Notes: generated by a model not told the origin, from the letters alone. DNA of 64,000 nucleotides from UBA4465 sp002292365 (GCA_943788615.1 CALSQY010000001.1:372001-436000), one strand, 5' to 3'. Shown: positions 17,581-27,003, numbered from the stretch's first letter. Numbers and translations: made by a program.

Positions 17581-18075
17581 ATGGACCTTTTAATACCCGA
17601 TTACGGTTTGTTATTTTGGCAGTTAGTTGTTTTCTCAATTGTACTGACCATATTGGCAGTATTTGTGTGGAAGCCGGTGACTGAGGCACTTCGTACGAGA
17701 GAATCCATGATCGAAGATTCCATTAAATCTGCAGAATTGGCACGAGAAGAGATGATGCAGATCAAAGCAGATAATGAAATGGTGTTAAAAGAAGCAAGGG
17801 TCCAAAGAGACCAATTACTTAAAGACGCCACCATCGTTGCCAATAAAATAAAAGATGATGCGAAATCAGAAACTTCCAAAATTTCGGAAAAAATGATTTT
17901 AGATGCAAAAAGTATCATCGAAAGCGAAAAGAATGCAGCTTTGGCAGAAGTAAAAAACTTAGTCTCTACTTTGTCACTAGATATAGCTGAAAAATTAATT
18001 CGCGAAAAGTTAAACAATGACCCATCGCAGCAACAGCTTGTTGAAAAGTTTTTAAAAGAAGTTAAAGTAAATTAA
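17581..18075 (+). CDS. atpF: ATP synthase subunit b (F0)
   Basis: 164 residues from the ATG at 17581 (MDLLIPDYGLLFWQ), the family-typical start; earlier in-frame codons run into the upstream hairpin and are unlikely to be translated. One N-terminal transmembrane helix (about 9-28) followed by a long charged coiled coil, the peripheral stalk that ties subunit a to the F1 head through delta. It lies 1 nt before the atpH ATG. Confidence 0.94.
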   Translation: MDLLIPDYGLLFWQLVVFSIVLTILAVFVWKPVTEALRTRESMIEDSIKSAELAREEMMQIKADNEMVLKEARVQRDQLLKDATIVANKIKDDAKSETSKISEKMILDAKSIIESEKNAALAEVKNLVSTLSLDIAEKLIREKLNNDPSQQQLVEKFLKEVKVN

Positions 18076-18076
18076 T

Positions 18077-18622
18077 ATGTCTGAAAGCAGGATAGCCAAA
18101 CGTTATGCTACACCATTGCTTAAGTTAGCTGATGAGCAAAAATCAGTGGACATCGTGAAATCAGATATGGAGCAGTTCCTGGCTGTTTGTAAAGGAAGTA
18201 TGACTTTCCTAAAGATGCTTAAAAGCCCAGTTATTCCTCATCTAAAAAAAGGAGAGATTCTAGTAAAAATATTTGAAGGCAAGGTTTCAAAATTAACCCT
18301 AGCGATGTTCAATCTTATCGTGCGTAAAAATAGGGAAAAAATTTTGCCTCAGATTGCTCGAGAATTTATCAATGCATTTAATGAAGCGCGAGGTTTTCAG
18401 CCGGCACATGTAATGACGGCCGTAGCCTTAACAACGACATTAAAATCTTCTGTGAAAGAGTTGGTAAAAAATATTTCTAGTAAAAAGCCTTTATTAACCG
18501 CGGAAGTTGAGAAAAATATTATTGGGGGTTATATTTTGACCATGGATGATCGTCAGATCGATCAAAGTGTCAAAGGAGCTCTGAATAAATTGAAATTAAA
18601 ATTTGATCAAGAAAGTAAATAA
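18077..18622 (+). CDS. atpH: ATP synthase subunit delta (F1)
   Basis: 181 residues, normal for delta. The N-terminus (RIAKRYATPLLKLADEQ) and the C-terminal DRQIDQSVKGALNKLK after a GGYIL motif are the conserved ends of the family. Delta joins the peripheral stalk to the alpha3beta3 head. It follows atpF by 1 nt and precedes atpA by 38 bp. Confidence 0.94.
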   Translation: MSESRIAKRYATPLLKLADEQKSVDIVKSDMEQFLAVCKGSMTFLKMLKSPVIPHLKKGEILVKIFEGKVSKLTLAMFNLIVRKNREKILPQIAREFINAFNEARGFQPAHVMTAVALTTTLKSSVKELVKNISSKKPLLTAEVEKNIIGGYILTMDDRQIDQSVKGALNKLKLKFDQESK

Positions 18623-18660
18623 TCATAAAATTAGTCTTTTAGGCTATAAAAATTAGTATT

Positions 18661-20241
18661 ATGGCAGATGTCAGACCCGATGAGGTTTCAGCAATTTTAA
18701 GAGAGCAGCTCTCAAATTTCAAGTCAGAAGCAGAGTTAGAAGAAGTAGGCACCGTCCTTCAAGTAGGTGATGGTGTAGCCCGAATCTATGGATTATCTAA
18801 TGCTCAAGCAGGTGAGTTATTAGAACTAGAGAATGGACTCAATGCATTGGTCTTAAATTTGGAAGAAGATAATGTGGGTGCGGTTTTATTGGGAGAGTCT
18901 AGTGGGGTTAAAGAAGGTGATACCGTAAAAAGAACTGGCCGTATTGGTTCTGTGGAAGTAGGTGACGGTGTGATAGGACGTGTAGTTGATACCCTAGGCA
19001 AGCCGATTGATGGTAAGGGAGAGATTACAGGAGATCTTTATGAAATGCCGATCGAGAGGAAGGCGCCTGGAGTGATCTTTAGGCAGCCGGTAAGTGAGCC
19101 TTTACAAACAGGAATAAAAGCGATTGACGCCATGATCCCTATCGGGAGAGGTCAAAGAGAATTAATTATTGGAGATCGCCAGACAGGTAAGACTGCCGTG
19201 GCCATTGATACGATCATTAATCAGAAAGAATTTTATGAGAAAGGTGAGCCTGTATATTGTATATATGTTGCCGTAGGTCAAAAGGCATCAACAGTAGCTG
19301 GGATTTATTCTGCGCTCGAGAAGAATGGTGCAATGAATTATACAGTAATTGTCAATGCTTCAGCAGCTGATCCGGCACCAATGCAATTTTTCGCACCATT
19401 CACGGGCGCAGCAATAGGTGAGTTTTTTCGTGATACGGGACGACCTGCGTTGGTCATATATGACGATCTTTCCAAGCAAGCTGTTTCTTATCGGGAAGTC
19501 TCGCTTTTACTTCGAAGACCTCCAGGTAGAGAAGCGTATCCAGGGGATGTATTTTATTTGCATTCTCGTTTACTAGAACGTGCAGCTAAAGTCATCAATA
19601 ATGATGAGATCGCGGCCCGAATGAATGATTTGCCAGAATCATTAAAGGGAATTGTAAAAGGAGGGGGATCCTTGACCGCATTGCCTATCATTGAGACGCA
19701 GGCAGGTGACGTTTCAGCCTATATACCTACCAATGTGATTTCGATTACAGATGGTCAGATCTTCTTAGAAACCAATTTATTTAATTCGGGTATTCGTCCA
19801 GCGATTAATGTGGGAATATCTGTATCACGAGTAGGGGGATCGGCACAAATCAAGTCGATGAAAAAAGTTTCTGGAACATTGAAGCTTGATCAGGCTCAAT
19901 TTAGAGAGTTGGAGGCGTTTTCAAAGTTTGGTTCTGATTTAGATGCAGCAACCAAACTAGTTATTGATCGAGGAAGAAGAAATCAAGAGGTACTTAAGCA
20001 ACCACAATACTCACCGGTATCGGTTGAACTTCAAGTAGCCATTTTATATGCTTCAACCAAAGGATTTTTAGATAAAGTTCCTGAACAAAAAATCACAGAG
20101 TTTCAGGCAGAATTTACTTCGATCATGCTTGGGAGTCATTCCAAAGCTTTGGCGGATTTGAAATCAGGCAAGCTATCTGACGAGGCGACGGGTGCTATCG
20201 AGCAAGTAGCCAGAGACATTGCATCCAAAATCATAGTGTAA
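18661..20241 (+). CDS. atpA: ATP synthase subunit alpha (F1)
   Basis: 526 residues. Non-catalytic nucleotide-binding subunit of F1. The P-loop GDRQTGKTAV (about residues 172-181), the IYDDLSKQAVSYRE region and the RPPGREAYPGDVFYLHSRLLER signature are intact. The N-terminal delta-binding segment (RPDEVSAILREQLSNF) and beta-barrel domain are present. The gene precedes atpG by 9 bp; atpD and atpC are not in this operon, as is common in Bacteroidota. Confidence 0.97.
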   Translation: MADVRPDEVSAILREQLSNFKSEAELEEVGTVLQVGDGVARIYGLSNAQAGELLELENGLNALVLNLEEDNVGAVLLGESSGVKEGDTVKRTGRIGSVEVGDGVIGRVVDTLGKPIDGKGEITGDLYEMPIERKAPGVIFRQPVSEPLQTGIKAIDAMIPIGRGQRELIIGDRQTGKTAVAIDTIINQKEFYEKGEPVYCIYVAVGQKASTVAGIYSALEKNGAMNYTVIVNASAADPAPMQFFAPFTGAAIGEFFRDTGRPALVIYDDLSKQAVSYREVSLLLRRPPGREAYPGDVFYLHSRLLERAAKVINNDEIAARMNDLPESLKGIVKGGGSLTALPIIETQAGDVSAYIPTNVISITDGQIFLETNLFNSGIRPAINVGISVSRVGGSAQIKSMKKVSGTLKLDQAQFRELEAFSKFGSDLDAATKLVIDRGRRNQEVLKQPQYSPVSVELQVAILYASTKGFLDKVPEQKITEFQAEFTSIMLGSHSKALADLKSGKLSDEATGAIEQVARDIASKIIV

Positions 20242-20250
20242 TATAGGTAA

Positions 20251-21144
20251 ATGGCAAATTTAAAAGAAGTTAAAGGTAGGATTCAATCGGTTACCTCTAC
20301 GCAGCAAATCACCAAAGCCATGAAAATGGTTGCGGCAGCCAAGTTGCGCAGAGCACAGGATCGGATCATGCAAATGCGCCCCTATGCTGAGAAGTTGGAT
20401 GGAGTTATGCAGAACGTATCGAGTGCCGTTGATACCCAATCCGTAGATAATCCTTACGGGCAGGAACGTGATGTCAATGCGGTACTTCTGGTCGTGATCA
20501 GTTCTGATAGAGGATTGTGTGGTGCGTTTAACAGTAATATTTTTAAGCATACCCGCAGTTTAATTGCCGAAAAATACAGTCATATTGAAGCTTCGGGCAA
20601 TTTACATATTCTTCCAATAGGTAAAAGAGCTTTTGAATATTATAAGAAAAGGGGTTATTCAATCATAGATAACTATTATGATCTTTTTAACTCACTTGAT
20701 TTCGATCATGTGCGTGCCGCCGCAGAGTATACCATGAAGTCTTTCGTATCTCAAGAATATGATCAAATAGAGATCATATTCAATGAATTTAAAAATGTGG
20801 CCACTCAGATTATACGGAATGAGCAGTTTTTGCCCATTCTTCCTATAGGGCCTTCAGAGGGAATCAATGCTCTAAACATTGATTTTATCGCTGAGCCAAA
20901 TGAAGTATTCATTTTCAATGAGATTATTCCCAAGTCTTTGAAAATACAATTTTATAAAGGATTGTTAGAATCCAATGCTTCCGAACATGGAGCTCGGATG
21001 ACCGCTATGGGGCAAGCTACAGATAATGCAGGTGAGCTCTTGAAGGAACTTAAACTTACTTATAATAGAACGCGGCAAGCGGCGATTACAAAGGAAATAT
21101 TGGAGATTGTTGGTGGTGCAGAAGCACTTGCAAAAGAATCTTAA
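20251..21144 (+). CDS. atpG: ATP synthase subunit gamma (F1)
   Basis: 297 residues. The central stalk subunit: N-terminal helix (KEVKGRIQSVTSTQQITKAM) and C-terminal helix (LTYNRTRQAAITKEILEIVGGAEA) form the coiled-coil shaft, with the middle Rossmann-like domain carrying SSDRGLCGAFNSN. All are conserved. It closes the atp part of the operon; a UbiA-like gene follows after 32 bp. Confidence 0.96.
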   Translation: MANLKEVKGRIQSVTSTQQITKAMKMVAAAKLRRAQDRIMQMRPYAEKLDGVMQNVSSAVDTQSVDNPYGQERDVNAVLLVVISSDRGLCGAFNSNIFKHTRSLIAEKYSHIEASGNLHILPIGKRAFEYYKKRGYSIIDNYYDLFNSLDFDHVRAAAEYTMKSFVSQEYDQIEIIFNEFKNVATQIIRNEQFLPILPIGPSEGINALNIDFIAEPNEVFIFNEIIPKSLKIQFYKGLLESNASEHGARMTAMGQATDNAGELLKELKLTYNRTRQAAITKEILEIVGGAEALAKES

Positions 21145-21176
21145 AGATTTATTTCTGAACTTCAGGTAAAACTGAG

Positions 21177-21986
21177 ATGATGGAAATTTTAAAATATATA
21201 AGATGGCTGTCCCTTGACATTGTGCTGGGTGGGGTCATCTTTCTTAATTTTATAGGAGACGAACTTAATGTGGAGGTCCCCGTCGCAGTATCATTGGCTT
21301 TGGCGGTATGTATTTGGCTCATTTATACGCTGGACCATCAGCGTGATGTGAGACATAAATTACATCAAAAGGGCGCGAGGAGAATTTTTCATAAAAAAAA
21401 TCAAAAGGCAATTATTGTAACCACACTATTTGTAGGCTTATTGGGCTTGACCCTGCTGTTTTATTTACCGCTAGAATTAATCCAATCGGGTTTGTTAGTT
21501 GCACTGATGTGCTTGGTATATTTGATCCTATCTGCAGAATTATCAGCTTTTTTAGTCAAAGAAATAATCGTGGCACTCCTCTATGGCGGAGGTGTATTTT
21601 TATTTCCTCTCATTCAGATGGACCAATTAGAGGGAATACATGGACTCCTTTGGATGCAACTTGCATTATTGGCTTTTGTCAACATTGTTTTAATTTCGAC
21701 ATTTGAATTGGAGGAAGATCGCTTTAATGAATTTGGGTCTTTGTCTTTGTCAATGGGTAAAAAACGCACGTTCCAATTACTGGGCGGATTACTCATTATT
21801 TCAGCACTATCTACTATAATTATCACTTATTATCAACCTTATTTTATGCATTTAGAGATTATATATCTATTTTCTTCTCTGCAACTTGCGATCATCTTAT
21901 TGCGGCCGGCTTGGTTTGTGTCGGGCGAGCGCTTTCGCATTTATGCCGATGCCATATTTTATTATCCTTTGATCTTTTTATGGTGA
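21177..21986 (+). CDS. UbiA-like polytopic membrane protein
   Basis: 269 residues, about eight hydrophobic segments. Two Asp/Glu-rich loops resemble degenerate versions of the aspartate motifs of UbiA prenyltransferases: YTLDHQRDVRHK (about 51-62) and FELEEDRFNEFGS (about 180-192), the second followed by the usual 'G' region. UbiA enzymes attach prenyl chains to aromatic or related acceptors. If active it would modify a small lipid-soluble substrate; I cannot name it. Its stop overlaps the ATG of a methyltransferase gene by 7 nt, which argues for a shared pathway, as in quinone biosynthesis. It may also be a divergent non-catalytic relative. Confidence 0.5.
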   Translation: MMEILKYIRWLSLDIVLGGVIFLNFIGDELNVEVPVAVSLALAVCIWLIYTLDHQRDVRHKLHQKGARRIFHKKNQKAIIVTTLFVGLLGLTLLFYLPLELIQSGLLVALMCLVYLILSAELSAFLVKEIIVALLYGGGVFLFPLIQMDQLEGIHGLLWMQLALLAFVNIVLISTFELEEDRFNEFGSLSLSMGKKRTFQLLGGLLIISALSTIIITYYQPYFMHLEIIYLFSSLQLAIILLRPAWFVSGERFRIYADAIFYYPLIFLW

Positions 21987-22597
21987 AGGAAAATGACTTT
22001 GATGGGATTGCGTGGTGTTATGACTTTATGGCAAAACTCATTTTTGGAGAAAGACTATATCAAGCGAGTACACAGTGGTTGGAGTCTCTAAATAAATCAG
22101 ATACCGTAGTGGTATTAGGGGGAGGATCTGGTAAGATTTTAAAGCAGTTGACGCATGTAGATCGCGTCATATTCATTGAAAAGTCTGCTAAGATGATTAA
22201 ATTAGCCCAGATGTCGACTCCTGCTAACGTACAGTTTATTTGTGCAGATTTTTTAGAATATTCGCTGGGGGATGAAAGCACTCACATAGTAATATGTCCT
22301 TTTTTTCTCGATGTATTCACCCCTTTTCAATTGGGAGAAGTGCTGGACAAAATAGCGAGAATACTGAAAAAAAAGGGGACTCTTTTTGTTTCAGACTTTC
22401 AGTATACTAACTGGTGGAGTAAGCAATTAATCAAATTAATGTATGTCTTTTTTGGAATGAGCACACGCATAGCGGCACGTCAACTGGCACCCTTAAATAC
22501 ATTAATTTTAGCTAAAGAATTTAAAACCAGTGCCCATCTTTTCCGAAAAGATGGGATGATTTTTTCAAAGGGTTATACTAAAATCAATACTTACTAA
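21980..22597 (+). CDS. class I SAM-dependent methyltransferase
   Basis: 205 residues from the ATG at 21980, chosen because it is coupled to the preceding stop and begins the conserved fold. The N-terminus (FDGIAWCYDFMAKLIFGE) resembles the opening of UbiE-like methyltransferases. Motif I is VVVLGGGSGKIL (about 47-58), an acidic residue ends strand 2 (IFIEKS), and motif IV-like residues follow (HIVICPFFLDVF). The substrate is unknown; overlap with the UbiA-like gene suggests a prenylated or quinone-like acceptor. Confidence 0.7.
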   Translation: MVKENDFDGIAWCYDFMAKLIFGERLYQASTQWLESLNKSDTVVVLGGGSGKILKQLTHVDRVIFIEKSAKMIKLAQMSTPANVQFICADFLEYSLGDESTHIVICPFFLDVFTPFQLGEVLDKIARILKKKGTLFVSDFQYTNWWSKQLIKLMYVFFGMSTRIAARQLAPLNTLILAKEFKTSAHLFRKDGMIFSKGYTKINTY

Positions 22598-22665
22598 ATA
22601 GTAATAGCTTTTGTTTTGAGCAAAGGGAGGCAGTTAAAAATATTATGGCGAGATCAGTTTATGGG

Positions 22666-23859
22666 CTAATCTATTTTTTTTGTCAGCCAACATTGGGCTT
22701 CGTTTTCTTGATTTCTAAATCCTAATATAAAATAATTTCCACCATCAGTGAGGCCCCATTGGCTTTTGAGTTCCCCAGCGGAGAGCGGATAATTTTTTGT
22801 GATGACGTTGGCTTTTCTAGCGGGGAGTAATTTTTTAATGTTTTTTTTATTTAGGGAACTGATTATTTCAAATTGTCTACCAGGGAAATTTTTTATTTTC
22901 TTATCTGAGGTATAAAAATGCGTATTAATAGCGATTTTGGAAAGTCCATAGTGATGCCCTATGGTTTTGAACAGACCTGCTTTTAATATGGAAGTATTGG
23001 GATCTAAAATAATATTCTTCGGCATGCAGTATTGAATACTCAGGATTTTTTCTTCAGTAAGATTTCCATGTAGGGTTGGATGAAGACTGTCTAGATTAAC
23101 ACAATATAGCGTGGGAGGGGTGTACCTTTCATTATTGAGGATGAAGATGATCTCTTTACATTCGTTGCGGACACTTATGATGTGTATTTCAGCCACTGAG
23201 CCAAGGTCAAGGAGTCCCTTTGAAAGGTCAATTATTGGGGAAGCTTTGATCATGATTGATTGTGATTTTTTCCTTAGCTCGAAGAGTAAAGGCTTAATGT
23301 TAGGAGTACAATTGTCAAATTGGAATATTTTTTTGTGATTAACGTTTCTTCTTGCTGGATCAAGGTATATAACGTCTGAAGTTTTTATGTGAGCTAAAGC
23401 TTCTTTGGCAGACTGATGTTGAATGTTGATGTGACCCAGCCCTAAAAGTTCTTGATTTATTGAAAATCTGTGACATAAATCTTTATTTTGCTCGACGTAA
23501 CATGAGGTATCAAAATGTGTGGCAAGGGCCATACAGTCAACACCCATGCCACCGGTAAGGTCATAAAGTACGCTGCCCTCAACCAATCTCCCTTTATACT
23601 GAGCGGTTGTGGTAGAAGAGGACTGCTCAACCGATAAGGGGGGTGGGTAATAAATATTCGGTGTTTGATACCAAATTGGAAGTTTATTTTTGCATTTTTT
23701 ACGAGCGACGAGTTGAGCTATTATCTCTTTTGTCCAGGCTTTAATAAGCTTTGGGGGATTGAGTAGTAAAGTATTGATGTCGGTATATTCATGATTACGT
23801 AAAAACTGTTGAATTTCATTCTTGATTAAAAAGTCATAAAATTCACCGTTAAGGGGCAT
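22666..23859 (-). CDS. class I SAM methyltransferase with THUMP-like C-terminal domain
   Basis: 397 residues. The central methyltransferase domain has motif I in LYDLTGGMGVDCMAL (about 98-112), acidic YVEQNK at strand 2, and a DPARRN motif (about 172-177) of the kind seen in RNA/N6-adenine-type methyltransferases. The C-terminal part (about 310-390) corresponds to the THUMP-like domain found in this Bacteroidota family. It probably modifies RNA, but the target is not established. The gene's ATG lies 1 nt after the asd stop, so it is co-transcribed with asd. Confidence 0.75.
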   Translation of the reverse strand: MPLNGEFYDFLIKNEIQQFLRNHEYTDINTLLLNPPKLIKAWTKEIIAQLVARKKCKNKLPIWYQTPNIYYPPPLSVEQSSSTTTAQYKGRLVEGSVLYDLTGGMGVDCMALATHFDTSCYVEQNKDLCHRFSINQELLGLGHINIQHQSAKEALAHIKTSDVIYLDPARRNVNHKKIFQFDNCTPNIKPLLFELRKKSQSIMIKASPIIDLSKGLLDLGSVAEIHIISVRNECKEIIFILNNERYTPPTLYCVNLDSLHPTLHGNLTEEKILSIQYCMPKNIILDPNTSILKAGLFKTIGHHYGLSKIAINTHFYTSDKKIKNFPGRQFEIISSLNKKNIKKLLPARKANVITKNYPLSAGELKSQWGLTDGGNYFILGFRNQENEAQCWLTKKID

Positions 23860-23860
23860 G

Positions 23861-24853
23861 CTATATCAGTTGATGGGCAACAATATATTCGGCAATTTGC
23901 AAAGCATTCGTGGCGGCACCTTTTCTTAAATTATCTGCAACAATCCACATATTGAGACTATTTTTCTGGCTCTCGTCTCTACGAATTCTACCAATGAAAA
24001 CCTCATCTTTTTGATAGGCACTGATGGGCATGGGGTAGAGATTATTTTTTGGGTCATCTGCTACAATACAGCCAGGCGTTTGGGCAATGAGTTCGCGGAC
24101 CTCGGTTATCTCAAAATCTTTTTCGAATTCAATATTGACGGATTCAGAATGCCCCCCGATGGTAGGTATGCGTACACAGGTAGCGGTCACTTGAATCTGA
24201 TCATCATTCATAATTTTTTTAGTCTCGAGGGTCATTTTCATTTCCTCTTTGGTATAACCATTAGCTTGGAACATATCGATGTGGGGGAATACATTTTTAT
24301 CTATGGTATGTGGATATACCATTCTAGGGTTTTTGACACCTGCCCGCTCATCTTCCATTTGATCCACAGCTGCCTTACCTGTACCTGTAATAGATTGATA
24401 GGTACTTACGACAATACGTTTGATTCGATAATGTTTATGTAAACACAATAAAGGCAAAACCAATTGAATGGTCGAGCAATTGGGATTTGCGATAATTTTA
24501 TCTTTTGCCATCAGGACATTTCCATTGACCTCTGGAACCACTAATTTTTTCGTTGGGTCCATTCTCCAAGCGGAGGAATTGTCAATAACTACCGTACCAA
24601 TTTCAGCAAATTTTGGCGCCCATTCTAGAGAAGTCCCACCCCCTGCAGAAAAAATAGCTATTTCAGGTTTCAATGCAATCGCATCTTCCATACCGATGAT
24701 GCGATAGGATTGGCCCTTACACTGAACCATTTTACCAATAGATTTAGGTGAGGCCACAGGAATTAAATATTGAAATTGGAAATTTCTCATTTCGAGTAAG
24801 CGCAAAACTTCCTGTCCAACCAATCCAGAAGCACCTATAACTGCAATTTTCAT
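23861..24853 (-). CDS. asd: aspartate-semialdehyde dehydrogenase
   Basis: 330 residues. Reduces aspartyl phosphate to aspartate semialdehyde with NADPH, the branch point to lysine, diaminopimelate, threonine and methionine. N-terminal NADP-binding motif GASGLVGQEVLRLL (about 7-20), catalytic Cys in NPNCSTIQL (about residue 128), and the substrate-binding RIPTIGGHSE segment (His about 233) are all present. Length is normal. It is first in a two-gene minus-strand operon, upstream of the THUMP-like methyltransferase gene. Confidence 0.95.
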   Translation of the reverse strand: MKIAVIGASGLVGQEVLRLLEMRNFQFQYLIPVASPKSIGKMVQCKGQSYRIIGMEDAIALKPEIAIFSAGGGTSLEWAPKFAEIGTVVIDNSSAWRMDPTKKLVVPEVNGNVLMAKDKIIANPNCSTIQLVLPLLCLHKHYRIKRIVVSTYQSITGTGKAAVDQMEDERAGVKNPRMVYPHTIDKNVFPHIDMFQANGYTKEEMKMTLETKKIMNDDQIQVTATCVRIPTIGGHSESVNIEFEKDFEITEVRELIAQTPGCIVADDPKNNLYPMPISAYQKDEVFIGRIRRDESQKNSLNMWIVADNLRKGAATNALQIAEYIVAHQLI

Positions 24854-25408
24854 ATAATTTTATTAATGAATGGGTAACTTTATTTTTAAATTTATTTTAT
24901 TGCTTCTTTGAATTTGATAGGGTGTAATCTTTATGAAAAGATAAAATTAAGAACTCAAATTTAGCTACTTTTTTTCTTTAGCTGCAATCAAATGTAACTT
25001 TTGGGATCACAGAAAGCGGTGTCTGGTCCAAAATTAAAATAGTCATGATAACATTTAATTTTTTTGACTTTTCCGATAGAGAAAATAGGCAGCCATTGAG
25101 CTGTAAATTCATATTGTTTTTATAAAGATCTTTCTAATAGTGAATTCCAATCTAACAGCAGATGCGGGAGTATGATTTTGAGCAGAGGTGTTTGCTTAAA
25201 GAGATGCACAAAGGTCCAAGTGGGGAGTTATTTGATTGTTTTAGAAACCTATGGGCTTAAGCAATCTTTCCAGACGCATTACCAAGCTATCGTCATGGGC
25301 TTCCATCCCTAGAAATTATTACTTTTCAGAGAAATTAATTCTATTTTTTTAATAATTTCTCCCGAAAGAGTTTGAACTTTAAGTATTGATTGAAACCAAT
25401 CTAATATA
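24854..25408. other. 555-bp intergenic gap, mostly unexplained
   Basis: Separates the divergent asd and glutamate-synthase-like genes and presumably holds both promoters, although I see no clean TAnnTTTG box. Positions about 25160-25312 are less AT-rich than the flanks and contain two short overlapping open frames (25172-25312, 46 codons, ending AIVMGFHP; and one from 25162, 32 codons), neither of which I recognise. An 8-bp direct repeat, ATGGGCTT, occurs twice there. It could be a small RNA, a gene remnant or plain spacer. Confidence 0.4.
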
Positions 25409-26935
25409 ATGAGACACCTTTTTTATAAATTCGCAATAGTTAGTAGCCTTTTGGTAGGTGCTTTGGCCTTCTTTTTAGACAATTCCAATATTCTTTGGAT
25501 ATTTGCTGTTTTAGGGCCACTGATTTTTGTGGGCTTGATGAATTCGATGCAAGGAAAGCATGCTATTTTGAAAAATTTTCCAATTTTGGGCTATTTCAGG
25601 TACTTGTTTGAATTGATTGCACCAGAAATTCAACAGTATTTCATTGAGCGAAATACCGATGGTAAACCGTTCAGTCGTAATCACCGAGCATTGGTTTATA
25701 AAAGAGCTAAAGGGGTCAATGACACCTATCCTTTTGGAACTCAGGCAGATATTTTAGATGATCACTACGAGGGATTAAGGCATTCTATCTATGCCAAGGA
25801 GCCCGTGGAGAAATTTCCAAGGGTAACCGTGGGAAGCAGTCTTTGTAAGCAACCTTACAGTGCTTCTGTTTTAAATATTTCTGCAATGAGCTTTGGTTCG
25901 CTAAGTAAAAATGCGATCATAGCCCTTAATAAAGGGGCAAAGAAAGGTGAATTTTATCATAATACAGGCGAAGGAGGGTTGTCGGATTATCACATTGCAC
26001 CCGGTGGTGATTTAGTTTGGCAATTGGGTACAGGTTATTTTGGATGTCGTACGCAAGAAGGTAAATTTGAGCCAAACAAGTTCAGAGAAAAGGCCGCAAT
26101 TCCCAATGTTAAAATGATTGAGATCAAATTGTCTCAAGGAGCCAAGCCCGGCCACGGTGGGGTTTTACCTGGGATAAAAAATACTCTTGAAATCGCCAGA
26201 ATGCGAGATATTGAGCCACATACAACGGTGATTTCTCCCCCTAGTCACAATCACTTTAACGATGCCAAAGGATTGATTCATTTTGTGAAAGAATTGAGAG
26301 ACTTGTCAGAGGGCAAGCCTATTGGTTTTAAGTTGTGTATCGGTAGAACTGAGGAATTTATAGAATTATGTGAGGTAATGAAATCAGAAGGAATATGGCC
26401 AGACTTTATCACTGTAGATGGAGCTGAGGGCGGTACCGGTGCAGCCCCACTAGAATTTGCAGATTCGGTGGGTGTTCCTTTAGAACCGGCATTGATTTTT
26501 GTGCAAAGTACGCTTAAAAAATATGGATTGAGGGATGAGATTAAAGTGATCGCCAGCGGAAAAGTACTTACTGCTTTTTCTATATTGAGAATGAAAGCAC
26601 TTGGGGCAGACATTTGTAATTCTGCTCGAGCCTTCATGTTTAGCTTGGGTTGTATTCAAGCATTAAAGTGTAACAGCAATGATTGTCCTACGGGCGTCGC
26701 GACGCAAGACGCAGAGTTGGCCAAAGGATTGGCTGTGACTGATAAGTCAGAACGAGTCTATCGATTCCATCACAATACCGTCGTGGCTGTTTTGGAGTTA
26801 TTGGGTACCTGTGGTCTTGAGCACACTGAAGAGATTAATATTGATATGTTCGTTAAGGGAGATGAGATGGTCACCTTATCCAATCGCTATTTCCCAGATT
26901 CTCTGCTTAATAGAGTAGATGATATTAAAGATTGA
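25409..26935 (+). CDS. membrane-anchored FMN-binding glutamate synthase family protein
   Basis: 508 residues. Two N-terminal hydrophobic segments (about 8-25 and 28-46) precede a GltB-type FMN/2-oxoglutarate synthase domain (about 130-490). Conserved pieces include ISAMSFGSLSKNAI, NTGEGGLSDYH, KPGHGGVLPG, VDGAEGGTGAAP and the Cx5Cx4C motif CIQALKCNSNDC (about 415-426) that binds a 3Fe-4S cluster in glutamate synthases. It lacks the glutamine amidotransferase domain, so it cannot be a complete GOGAT alone; an oxidoreductase role with ammonia or another substrate is possible. Stand-alone in this window, with its own upstream gap. Confidence 0.82.
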   Translation: MRHLFYKFAIVSSLLVGALAFFLDNSNILWIFAVLGPLIFVGLMNSMQGKHAILKNFPILGYFRYLFELIAPEIQQYFIERNTDGKPFSRNHRALVYKRAKGVNDTYPFGTQADILDDHYEGLRHSIYAKEPVEKFPRVTVGSSLCKQPYSASVLNISAMSFGSLSKNAIIALNKGAKKGEFYHNTGEGGLSDYHIAPGGDLVWQLGTGYFGCRTQEGKFEPNKFREKAAIPNVKMIEIKLSQGAKPGHGGVLPGIKNTLEIARMRDIEPHTTVISPPSHNHFNDAKGLIHFVKELRDLSEGKPIGFKLCIGRTEEFIELCEVMKSEGIWPDFITVDGAEGGTGAAPLEFADSVGVPLEPALIFVQSTLKKYGLRDEIKVIASGKVLTAFSILRMKALGADICNSARAFMFSLGCIQALKCNSNDCPTGVATQDAELAKGLAVTDKSERVYRFHHNTVVAVLELLGTCGLEHTEEINIDMFVKGDEMVTLSNRYFPDSLLNRVDDIKD

Positions 26936-27003
26936 TCGGCCGAAGTAGCATAGGGTTCTCTTAATTTAGTCGATAAGGCCTTTTTAGGTCTTAAAATAAC
27001 GTT

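Noticed and set aside
24011..24442. 143-codon open frame opposite asd
   Set aside because: Lies entirely antisense to the well-conserved asd gene, with no family features.
26970..27000. AAGGCCT-TTTT-AGGTCTT hairpin after the glutamate-synthase-like gene
   Set aside because: Stem with one G-U pair but no T run on either side; too weak to list as a terminator.
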